In this document: one piece after another, positions 1 through 6,127 of the stretch
How positions within the stretch are numbered: position 1 is the stretch's first letter
How the letters are laid out: each line of letters starts with the position of its first letter
NCBI GenBank assembly: GCA_036508875.1
Contig: DATCGP010000033.1
Coordinates: forward strand, 1-8,477
Length of the DNA: 8,477 nt
Source: PALSA-660 sp036508875
GTDB taxonomy: Bacteria > Actinomycetota > Coriobacteriia > Anaerosomatales > PALSA-660
Reading direction: 5' to 3'
Position numbers and translations under genes: made by a program
The notes under the pieces: model-generated
What the model was told of the DNA's origin: nothing
The model's input: only the letters and a program-made list of their open reading frames with translations
Database searches by the model: none

Positions 1-3000
1 GCGTCGATCGAGCCGGGCTCGGGTGTGGTGCTCTCGACGAGGAGCGGATAGGTGACCGTGACCGGTATCTGCACGGCGTCGATCGAGCCTGCCGGGCCGC
101 AGCTCACGACGCCGAGAAGGACCTGGTCGCGCTCGTCGAGCGTCGGCCGCGACGTCGAGAAGTGCACCGAAAGGGCTATCGGGACGCCCGCCGGGACCGT
201 TGCCGAAGGAACGCCGGTGACGGCGACACCGGTCCCTTGGGGGACGGCGAGACGCACGTCGAACGAGTCGGTCCCGCCGTTGACGTCGAACCCGTAGACC
301 CGTATCCGATAGTGGCCGTCGTCCGGCGTCAGGACCTTGAGGTACTCGTCGCCCATCGGCGTCTCCGAGACGGCGATCGGGTCCCAGTCGGAACCGTTCC
401 AAGAGTCGAGATACAGGTCGAGGTCGGACCACTGGTTGGCGATCGAGGCCTCGATGTAGCCGCCGTGCGCGACGTCGAACTCGTGGGTCCACGTGCCGTC
501 CTGGTCCACCTGGCCGGTGGAGGTCCACGCCGGTGAGAGCCCGTACCCTTCGGCGGAGAAGCCCGAAAGGTCGAGCGTGCTGGTGAACGAGAGGCTGGAG
601 GTGTGAGCTCCGTCAGTCCCGGCGTAGTCGAGCGCGTTGGCGCTCGCGTTCAGGACCCCGGTCTCTCCGCTGAACTGCTCGGACGTCTGGGTCCCCGCGT
701 AGACCACGTTGTGCAGCATGATCTCGTTGAGCCCCGCGGACAGCGGGCCTGCCACCCAATCGGACGCGCCGCCGGTCGACGTGTCGAACGTCCACACGCC
801 CGCGCCGCTGTTGGTGTTGGGGGAGCCACCCTTGAGCTCGAGGTCGTAGGGGCCGAGCACGTCGGCCGGACGTGACGGATCGGGCTGCGAAGGACCGTAC
901 AGCAGCGTGTCGATGTCGGTCGGCGCAGCCCGCCACGTCGTGTGTGCCAGCAGCAGCGACCCGGGGCCGACCTGGCTCGAGGGCACGTCGGTGACGAAGA
1001 AGCGCCAGTCGCCCGACTCCGCGCGCCATAGCCAATCCTGATAGCCGAACACCTTCGAGCCGTCCATGAGCTGCTCGTACGGGTTCGACCCGCCATAGGT
1101 GACGCTCGCGCTATGGCCCGCGACGGTGATGGCGACCGGCACGACGGTCACCGTGCCCGCGACACTCACGCGGTACTCGCCCTCGTACGTGCCGATGGGC
1201 GCGTTCGCTGGCACCGCGCAGCGCATCGTCGCGCTGCGGCTGGCTCCCGCCGGGACCGAGAGGGAGGTGACGCTGGAGCTGAGCCAGGGCATGTCCACAC
1301 GGTTCCAGAACGAGATCTCGACGCGAACGGTGAGGCTCCCGCTGCGGTGCTGGTGCTGCAGCCCGATGAAGACGCCGTCGTGGGCCCGGCCGTGCGGGTC
1401 CTGCACCCGGACCTCGAGCGAGGGGCCCGTCGCCAGGCAGTAGTTGAACCGCATGTATTCGTTGGCGTCGATCTCACCGGTGTTGACCGCCCCGTTGGCG
1501 TTCGAGTCGGTCCACAGACGCCCGTTGCCGTTGCGGTCGGTCCAGTCGTAGGCGAGCAGGCGGTAGCTGTTCTCCGCGGTGCCATCGTCGTTGGAGTCGA
1601 TCTGGGAGAGCGGGGCCGTGGTGCGCACCACGAGCAGCTGTGTCCCCGCCGGAACGACGCTGGAGAGGTCGAGCAGCGCGTCCGGACGGTTGGCCGAGAA
1701 GGCGCTCTCGCGGCTCGCGTTGAGCGTGACAGTCACGACCTCGCTGCCCGTCCTCTGCATCCAGGAGTCCGAGATGGTGGCGTTCGCCGGCGCGGTCCCG
1801 GGGTTCGTCAGCGTCAGCGGGCTCGTGACGATGTCCCCAGGGTTGACGACCTGCTCGAACCCCATCGGCCGGCTGCCCTCGAACCCGCCCGGGTACCACG
1901 CGGTCGGCGAGGCCTCGACCCCCGCCCCCGCGCCACCCGCCGCGAGCAGGGTCGAGCGGTTCGCATCGACCATCCCCGCGCCCTGCACGAACGTGTCGTA
2001 GTTGAGATCGGTGGCGCCGCTCGCGAGCAGCGTCCGCGCCTCGTCGTAGGTCGGCCACCGCCCGTTGGCGCCGCGGAACGCCTGGTACACCAGCGCCAGG
2101 TTGCCGGAAGCGACCGGCGTGGAGCGGCTCGTGCCGCCCCATACGTCCCAAGCGGTCCAGCCGTTCCCGTTGGTGAAGTTCAGCGCCACGTCGCCGGAGG
2201 CGTACGCCCCGTCGGCGACGATCGTCGGCGAGAGATGTCCCATCGCGCTCGGCCCGCGATCGGAGAATGGCGCGACGTCCCCGTAGGTCACCTGGGACGA
2301 TGTGTCGATCGAGTCCCAGCCTCCGTCCGCACCGAACTGCGTCGAGGAGCCGATCTTGATGCCGGTCGAAGCTGACGGCGGTGTGCTCGTCCCGTACCCG
2401 GGGCCGCCGTTCCCGGTGGCGAACAGGAACGCCGTGGACGGCGCGTCGCCGGTATTGAGAAGGGTGATGTAGCGCGAGCCGAAGTCCCACTCGTCGTTGT
2501 CTGTGGTGGACTCCCCATAGGAGTTGGAGACGATCTGCACCTCGTCGCCGGTCCCCGCCGTGGAGTCGGGGCCGTACGCGGCGAAGTCGTAGGCGAGCAA
2601 CGTCGAGAGCGAGTAGGCGCTGTAGACGTCTCCGATCCCCACGAGTCTCACGTCGCGGCCGGCTCCCTGGACCATGCCGCCCGAGCCGGTCTTGAACGAC
2701 GGGTGGACGCCGGTCACGGACTTCCCATCGATGCGCCCCTGGGCTGCCACTCCGGAGGCGCACAGGGTCCCGTGGTCGGAACCGGAGTCGAACGAACCCA
2801 TCATGCAGACGAGCGCGCCCGCCGCGGGCGGTCCGCCAGGCGCGGAGTCCAGCTCCGAGAACACCTCGTCGGCATACGGCGGCTGGTGCGTCCCGTCAGA
2901 GATCCAGTAGACCATGCCTCCGGAGAGGTCCGCGATCCCGTCGGAGCCCGGATTCCCCGCCGCGTCCACGTAGTCGAGATACGAGATCGGGTCGGCCTTG

Positions 3001-4085
3001 GTGCACGCCTTGTCGTCGGTGAAGTCACGGTTGTCGTTGAGGTCCACGTAGACCGTGTCGTAGACGCCCGCCGTGTCCTCGTCGGCGACGAGCATCGCGG
3101 GGTAGTGCCCGAACCACTTCGAGCTTGCCAGGTTCTGGTCCCACAGAACGCCGATGTGATACGTCCCCGACTTGCTCGTGCCGGGAAGCGCGTATGTCTG
3201 GCCCCTGAAGGTGGGATCGGCCTCGGTCACAACGTCGGTGGTCGCCGAGAACCAGCTCGCCCCGATCTCGACGTTGTTGCTCCCGGTGAGCGCGTCCATC
3301 GCGTAGAGGTAGGTCGAGTACGGGTCGAACGCCATCGGCCAGCCGTAGTAGGGGGACGCGGGATCGGTGTTGTAGGCCTGCGTGCCCTGGAGGTCCGGAT
3401 GCGCGAAGTCCACGCCGTCGTCGGCGACCGCTACCTTCACGCCGCTTCCTGTGAACCCGTTCGCCCAAGCCAAGGCCGACTTGTGCGTGAGTCCGACCTC
3501 GTACCAGTCGGTCGGCAGGCCTCTAGGCGCCGGCGCCGAGCTGTCGCTGTTCACGGCGTCGGCGAACGACTTCACCACGCCCGACGCGGTGGCCTGCCGT
3601 ATCCGCGAGACCGCCTGCTTCCCCGCGGCCAACTGGGCGAACGCCGGAGGAGCGCTCGAGTCCGGGACCACCGGCGGAGCCTGCGGCCCGTTGTCCGCGA
3701 CGCACTCAACGCCCTTCCCGCTCGCGAGCTTCGTCAGGCGGTCGGCCGGGACCCGGCCCGCCCAGTACTCGTTGTCCGGATCGGCCTTGAGGGTGACGCG
3801 GAGCGCGGTCTTCAGGGTCCCCGGACGGCCGGTGCCCTTCTTCTCGATCACGAGCACGTCGACCAGCTTCGTCGACCCGGTCGTGGCCGGATCCTGCAGC
3901 GAGGCGGACATCCGCTGCATCGCAGCGCTCGATGCCGATGTCGCGGGGCCGCGGCGCGTCGCCGGCAGGGGGCGGGCCGGTCTGGACAGGGCCGAGACCT
4001 GTGACGTGAAGGTGAGGACCACGACCGCGGCGAGGGCCAGCGACGTGCGCAACACCGGTCGCGTACCCCGCGCGGGACGGATCAC
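1..4085 (-). CDS. Large secreted subtilisin-family (S8) serine protease, pyrolysin/TPPII-like; 3' end outside window
   Basis: The frame is open for 1361 residues to the window edge. Residues 1-32 form a signal peptide: basic start (RPARGTRPVLR), hydrophobic core (SLALAAVVVLTF), cleavage after VSA. A propeptide-like region extends to about 190. The catalytic domain shows Asp222 (VAVADDGVDF), His438 (DHGTLCASGVAAQG), oxyanion Asn559 (FATGNGGPG) and Ser653 (GGTSRSTPVASG). Asp and His are 216 residues apart instead of about 30 in subtilisin; a long insert here is the mark of pyrolysin and tripeptidyl-peptidase II. The insert holds a calcium-loop-like DLNDNRDFTDD (348-358). Further acidic DxNxxG loops lie at 830, 850 and 860. 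Then come an immunoglobulin/fibronectin-like beta region (about 915-990), a region around 1020-1140 (TDIDTLLYGP, GVWTFDTSTGG) resembling pyrolysin-type C-terminal parts, and a PPC-like beta domain (about 1201-1285, SDLDLYLDSW). The product should be exported and calcium-stabilised; cell-wall or membrane anchoring would lie beyond the window. Substrate is unknown. The frame has no internal stops. Confidence 0.92.
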   Translation of the reverse strand, partial: MIRPARGTRPVLRTSLALAAVVVLTFTSQVSALSRPARPLPATRRGPATSASSAAMQRMSASLQDPATTGSTKLVDVLVIEKKGTGRPGTLKTALRVTLKADPDNEYWAGRVPADRLTKLASGKGVECVADNGPQAPPVVPDSSAPPAFAQLAAGKQAVSRIRQATASGVVKSFADAVNSDSSAPAPRGLPTDWYEVGLTHKSALAWANGFTGSGVKVAVADDGVDFAHPDLQGTQAYNTDPASPYYGWPMAFDPYSTYLYAMDALTGSNNVEIGASWFSATTDVVTEADPTFRGQTYALPGTSKSGTYHIGVLWDQNLASSKWFGHYPAMLVADEDTAGVYDTVYVDLNDNRDFTDDKACTKADPISYLDYVDAAGNPGSDGIADLSGGMVYWISDGTHQPPYADEVFSELDSAPGGPPAAGALVCMMGSFDSGSDHGTLCASGVAAQGRIDGKSVTGVHPSFKTGSGGMVQGAGRDVRLVGIGDVYSAYSLSTLLAYDFAAYGPDSTAGTGDEVQIVSNSYGESTTDNDEWDFGSRYITLLNTGDAPSTAFLFATGNGGPGYGTSTPPSASTGIKIGSSTQFGADGGWDSIDTSSQVTYGDVAPFSDRGPSAMGHLSPTIVADGAYASGDVALNFTNGNGWTAWDVWGGTSRSTPVASGNLALVYQAFRGANGRWPTYDEARTLLASGATDLNYDTFVQGAGMVDANRSTLLAAGGAGAGVEASPTAWYPGGFEGSRPMGFEQVVNPGDIVTSPLTLTNPGTAPANATISDSWMQRTGSEVVTVTLNASRESAFSANRPDALLDLSSVVPAGTQLLVVRTTAPLSQIDSNDDGTAENSYRLLAYDWTDRNGNGRLWTDSNANGAVNTGEIDANEYMRFNYCLATGPSLEVRVQDPHGRAHDGVFIGLQHQHRSGSLTVRVEISFWNRVDMPWLSSSVTSLSVPAGASRSATMRCAVPANAPIGTYEGEYRVSVAGTVTVVPVAITVAGHSASVTYGGSNPYEQLMDGSKVFGYQDWLWRAESGDWRFFVTDVPSSQVGPGSLLLAHTTWRAAPTDIDTLLYGPSQPDPSRPADVLGPYDLELKGGSPNTNSGAGVWTFDTSTGGASDWVAGPLSAGLNEIMLHNVVYAGTQTSEQFSGETGVLNASANALDYAGTDGAHTSSLSFTSTLDLSGFSAEGYGLSPAWTSTGQVDQDGTWTHEFDVAHGGYIEASIANQWSDLDLYLDSWNGSDWDPIAVSETPMGDEYLKVLTPDDGHYRIRVYGFDVNGGTDSFDVRLAVPQGTGVAVTGVPSATVPAGVPIALSVHFSTSRPTLDERDQVLLGVVSCGPAGSIDAVQIPVTVTYPLLVESTTPEPGSID

Positions 4086-4093
4086 CACATCAG

Positions 4094-4098
4094 CCTCC
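4094..4098 (-). promoter_or_regulatory. Ribosome binding site that decides the protease start
   Basis: GGAGG on the minus strand lies 8 bases before a GTG at 4085 and 5 bases before another GTG at 4088. An in-frame ATG at 4100 overlaps this site and has nothing resembling a Shine-Dalgarno sequence before it. I therefore place the start at the GTG of 4085. The difference is only five residues (MEADV) ahead of the signal peptide. Confidence 0.65.
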
Positions 4099-4128
4099 AT
4101 GCGTCGAGCGACACGTGAGCGTCCGTTC

Positions 4129-4153
4129 CCCGGGAAGGGGGCTCCCTTCCGGG
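4129..4153. terminator. Strong G+C-rich hairpin between the membrane protein and protease genes
   Basis: GGAAGGG (4133-4139) pairs with CCCTTCC (4144-4150) around a four-base loop. With one bulged base (4132) the stem extends through CCC (4129-4131) against GGG (4151-4153), giving ten pairs. It lies 22 bases after the membrane-protein stop and 43 bases before the protease GTG on the minus strand. It lacks a following T-run, so it may be a T-less terminator of the purF transcript, or a leader structure in the protease mRNA if transcription reads through or starts before it. Confidence 0.5.
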
Positions 4154-4175
4154 AGGCCGCTCGCCGAGCCACTTC

Positions 4176-4574
4176 TCAGGATACTGCCCTCATGAGCGCA
4201 TCCGCTATCGGACCGGCCACCGCGGACAGTGCGGACACGAACAGGAGCGCGACCACCGCGGCCGACAGGTAGCCCGTGCCCTTGTGGACCTGCCGTCCCA
4301 CGTAGGCGCCCGCGAGTACCGGCAGTGCGTAGCCCAGTGCCAGGCCTGCTACCGCCCAGGCGGCCAGCGTGGAGGTAGGGGCGGAGGACCCGGCGATGCG
4401 GATGCCGTCGCCCGCGACCCAGCCGGCGATCACGACGGCGGCGGCCCACCACACCCTCGAGCGCGGGGCCCTGCGATACCCGGCCAGGGCCGCTGCGACG
4501 GCGGCGGTCACGGCGGCGTACAGCGGCGCGAACCGGAGTCCGAGAGCGGCGCCGGCTGCTATGTCGGAAAGCAC
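4176..4574 (-). CDS. Small four-helix integral membrane protein, function unknown
   Basis: The 132-residue product has four hydrophobic segments at about residues 5-32, 41-60, 67-93 and 101-125. The basic loops RRAPRSR (34-40) and GRQVHK (93-98) should be cytoplasmic by the positive-inside rule, which puts both termini outside. The second outer loop (about 56-68, DGIRIAGSSAPTS) is short. No catalytic or transporter motif is recognisable. The start is GTG, 11 bases after the purF stop, without a clear Shine-Dalgarno sequence, so translation is probably coupled to purF. Third codon positions are strongly G or C, supporting a real gene. Its location on a likely purF transcript might suggest a link to nucleobase or nucleoside handling, but four short helices do not match known purine permeases, which are much larger. 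I do not assign a function. A start further upstream inside purF cannot be excluded. Confidence 0.72.
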   Translation of the reverse strand: MLSDIAAGAALGLRFAPLYAAVTAAVAAALAGYRRAPRSRVWWAAAVVIAGWVAGDGIRIAGSSAPTSTLAAWAVAGLALGYALPVLAGAYVGRQVHKGTGYLSAAVVALLFVSALSAVAGPIADALMRAVS

Positions 4575-4585
4575 GGCGAGGGGGC

Positions 4586-6037
4586 TCAGCAGGAAGCGGA
4601 GGACTCGAGCGCCATCTTGCCCTTGCGCACCGAGTCGGGGATCTCGATCGGGTAGTCACCGGTGAAGCATGCCAGGCAGTAGCTGTCCGCCGGCGAGCCG
4701 GTCGCGGCCACCATGTCGTCCACCGAGAGGTATGCGAGCGAATCCGCGCCGATGTGCTCGCGGATCTCTTCCACCGTCTTCACCGCGCCGATCAGCTGCT
4801 CCTGCGTGTCGGTGTCGATCCCGTAGAAGCAGGGCCATGCGACCGGTGGCGACGTGATGCGCATGTGCACCTCGGTGGCGCCAGCCTCACGCAGCAGCGC
4901 GACCAGCTTCTTCGTGGTGTTCCCGCGCACGATCGAGTCGTCCACGACCACGATCCGCTTGCCCGCGAGCGCGTGCTTCATCGGGTTGAGCTTCAGGCGG
5001 ATCCCCTGCTGGCGCAGCATCTGGCTCGGCGAGATGAAGGTGCGCCCGATGTAGCGGTTCTTCGCGAGGCCCTCGCCGAACGGGATCCCGCTGGCCAGCG
5101 CATATCCGGTCGCGGCGGGGGTCCCGGAGTCGGGAACGCCGATGACGAGGTCCGCCTCGACAGGCGCCGAGCGCGAGATCGCGGCGCCCATGCGCTGCCG
5201 CGCCTCGTACAGGGTGCAGTCGTACATCAAGGAGTCCGGGCGCGCGAAGTAGACGAACTCGAACATGCACAGCGCGCGGCGCCCGGGCTCGACCGCCTGC
5301 TCGGACTCGAGCCCGGCGGCCGATATCTTGATGAGCTCGCCGGGAGCGACGTCGCGGACGAACTCGGCGCCGACGGTATCGAGCGCGCAGGTCTCGGACG
5401 CGACGACCCAGCCCGCGCCGTCGGGGAGCGTCCCGAGGACGAGAGGACGCACACCGTTCGGGTCGCGGAATGCGTACAGCGCCTCTTCGCTCATCATCAC
5501 GACCGCATAGGCACCGGTGATCAGCTTCATCGCCTCGCGGATGCCGCCGCGGATCGCGTGCTGCTTCTGCGTGAAGTGGTTGATGAGGGTGACCATCACT
5601 TCGGAGTCCGTGGTGGACCGGAAGCGGATGCCGACGCCCTTGAGCCGGTCGCGCAGCTCCACGGTGTTGACCAGGTTGCCGTTGTGCGCGAGCGCGATCG
5701 TGTTGGGCCCGATCGAGCTCAGCATCGGCTGGGCGTTCTCCCAGTTCGTGGAGGAGCCGGTCGTGGAGTAGCGGGTGTGCCCGATGCCGATGTGGCCCTC
5801 GAGCGTGGAGAGGTCGCCCTCCTTGAACACCTGCGGCACGAGGCCGAGCTCCTTGCGGAGCGTCATCGTGTGGCCATCGGCCACGGCGATGCCGGCAGAC
5901 TCCTGCCCGCGGTGTTGGAGCGCGTGAAGACCGAAGTAGATGAGGCGGCTGACCTCTTCGCCGGGCGCGTACACCCCGAAGACGCCGCACGCCTCTTCGG
6001 GGGCGTCAGGACGTTCCGACAGGATCCAGGGTTCCAT
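4586..6037 (-). CDS. purF: Amidophosphoribosyltransferase (glutamine PRPP amidotransferase)
   Basis: PurF catalyses the first committed step of purine synthesis: PRPP plus glutamine to phosphoribosylamine. The 483-residue protein has a 16-residue propeptide ending before Cys17, which becomes the N-terminal nucleophile (CGVFGVY) after processing. The class II glutaminase domain follows, with QHRGQESAGI (41-50), GHTRYSTTG (86-94), AHNGNLVN (117-124) and TDSEVM (143-148). The phosphoribosyltransferase domain carries PDSGTPAA (302-309) and the PRPP loop VVVDDSIVRGNTTKK (363-377). Cys257 (CMFEFVYFARPDS), Cys403 (PCFYGID), Cys454 and Cys457 (YCLACF) occupy the four [4Fe-4S] ligand positions known in the Bacillus subtilis enzyme, so this is the oxygen-sensitive iron-sulfur type. 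Only GAGGG with a long 12-base spacing precedes the ATG, but no better start exists before the essential Cys. It lies 90 bases after purL and 11 bases before a membrane-protein gene. In this family feedback inhibition by purine nucleotides is usual. Confidence 0.98.
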   Translation of the reverse strand: MEPWILSERPDAPEEACGVFGVYAPGEEVSRLIYFGLHALQHRGQESAGIAVADGHTMTLRKELGLVPQVFKEGDLSTLEGHIGIGHTRYSTTGSSTNWENAQPMLSSIGPNTIALAHNGNLVNTVELRDRLKGVGIRFRSTTDSEVMVTLINHFTQKQHAIRGGIREAMKLITGAYAVVMMSEEALYAFRDPNGVRPLVLGTLPDGAGWVVASETCALDTVGAEFVRDVAPGELIKISAAGLESEQAVEPGRRALCMFEFVYFARPDSLMYDCTLYEARQRMGAAISRSAPVEADLVIGVPDSGTPAATGYALASGIPFGEGLAKNRYIGRTFISPSQMLRQQGIRLKLNPMKHALAGKRIVVVDDSIVRGNTTKKLVALLREAGATEVHMRITSPPVAWPCFYGIDTDTQEQLIGAVKTVEEIREHIGADSLAYLSVDDMVAATGSPADSYCLACFTGDYPIEIPDSVRKGKMALESSASC

Positions 6038-6076
6038 GTGGGAGATCTTCCCTCGCGGCGAGCTGTTGAGGAGGGG

Positions 6077-6085
6077 ATTCTACCA
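6077..6085 (-). promoter_or_regulatory. Extended -10 promoter candidate for purF
   Basis: The minus strand reads TGGTAGAAT: the TGn extension followed by TAGAAT, which matches five of six bases of TATAAT. No good TTGACA match occurs 16-18 bases upstream, as is common for extended -10 promoters. Transcription would start near 6070, giving a leader of about 33 bases before the purF ATG at 6037. The A+T-rich hexamer stands out in a G+C-rich background, which adds weight, but no experiment supports it. Confidence 0.45.
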
Positions 6086-6091
6086 TGCGCG

Positions 6092-6117
6092 TCCCCCTCA
6101 CACCTGTGCTGGGGGGA
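6092..6117. promoter_or_regulatory. Imperfect dyad between purL and purF (possible operator or weak terminator)
   Basis: On the plus strand TCCCCC (6092-6097) is matched by GGGGGA (6112-6117). Inside lies a second short symmetric element, CACA-CC-TGTG (6099-6108). On the minus strand this sits 11 bases after the purL stop and covers the -35 zone of the purF promoter candidate. It could be a protein-binding operator controlling purF or a G+C-rich RNA hairpin ending or attenuating purL transcription. There is no T-run after it, so a classic intrinsic terminator is less likely. The symmetry is seen in the sequence; the role is inferred. Confidence 0.4.
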
Positions 6118-6127
6118 TACCCGCGCG

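Noticed and set aside
1113..2375. Long plus-strand open frame (420 codons) opposite the protease
   Set aside because: It is a shadow of the G+C-rich protease gene: the product is Arg/Val-rich low-complexity protein without motifs, while the minus strand has a clear S8 protease through the same interval.
1474..2763. Minus-strand frame of 429 codons overlapping the protease in another phase
   Set aside because: Arg-rich product without domains; the true phase encodes the Ser653 and Asn559 motifs across the same bases.
2703..4004. Plus-strand open frame of 433 codons opposite the protease N-terminal half
   Set aside because: It lies antisense to the Asp and His motif region, has Arg-rich shadow composition and no recognisable domain.
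4112..4117. CACGTG palindrome upstream of the protease start
   Set aside because: A six-base palindrome is expected by chance in G+C-rich DNA, and nothing else marks it as an operator.
4178..4183. TATCCT as a possible -10 element for the protease
   Set aside because: It matches only four of six bases, overlaps the preceding stop codon and has no recognisable -35 partner.
4189..4196. CTCATGAG palindrome at the end of the membrane-protein gene
   Set aside because: It lies within coding sequence and is short enough to be chance.
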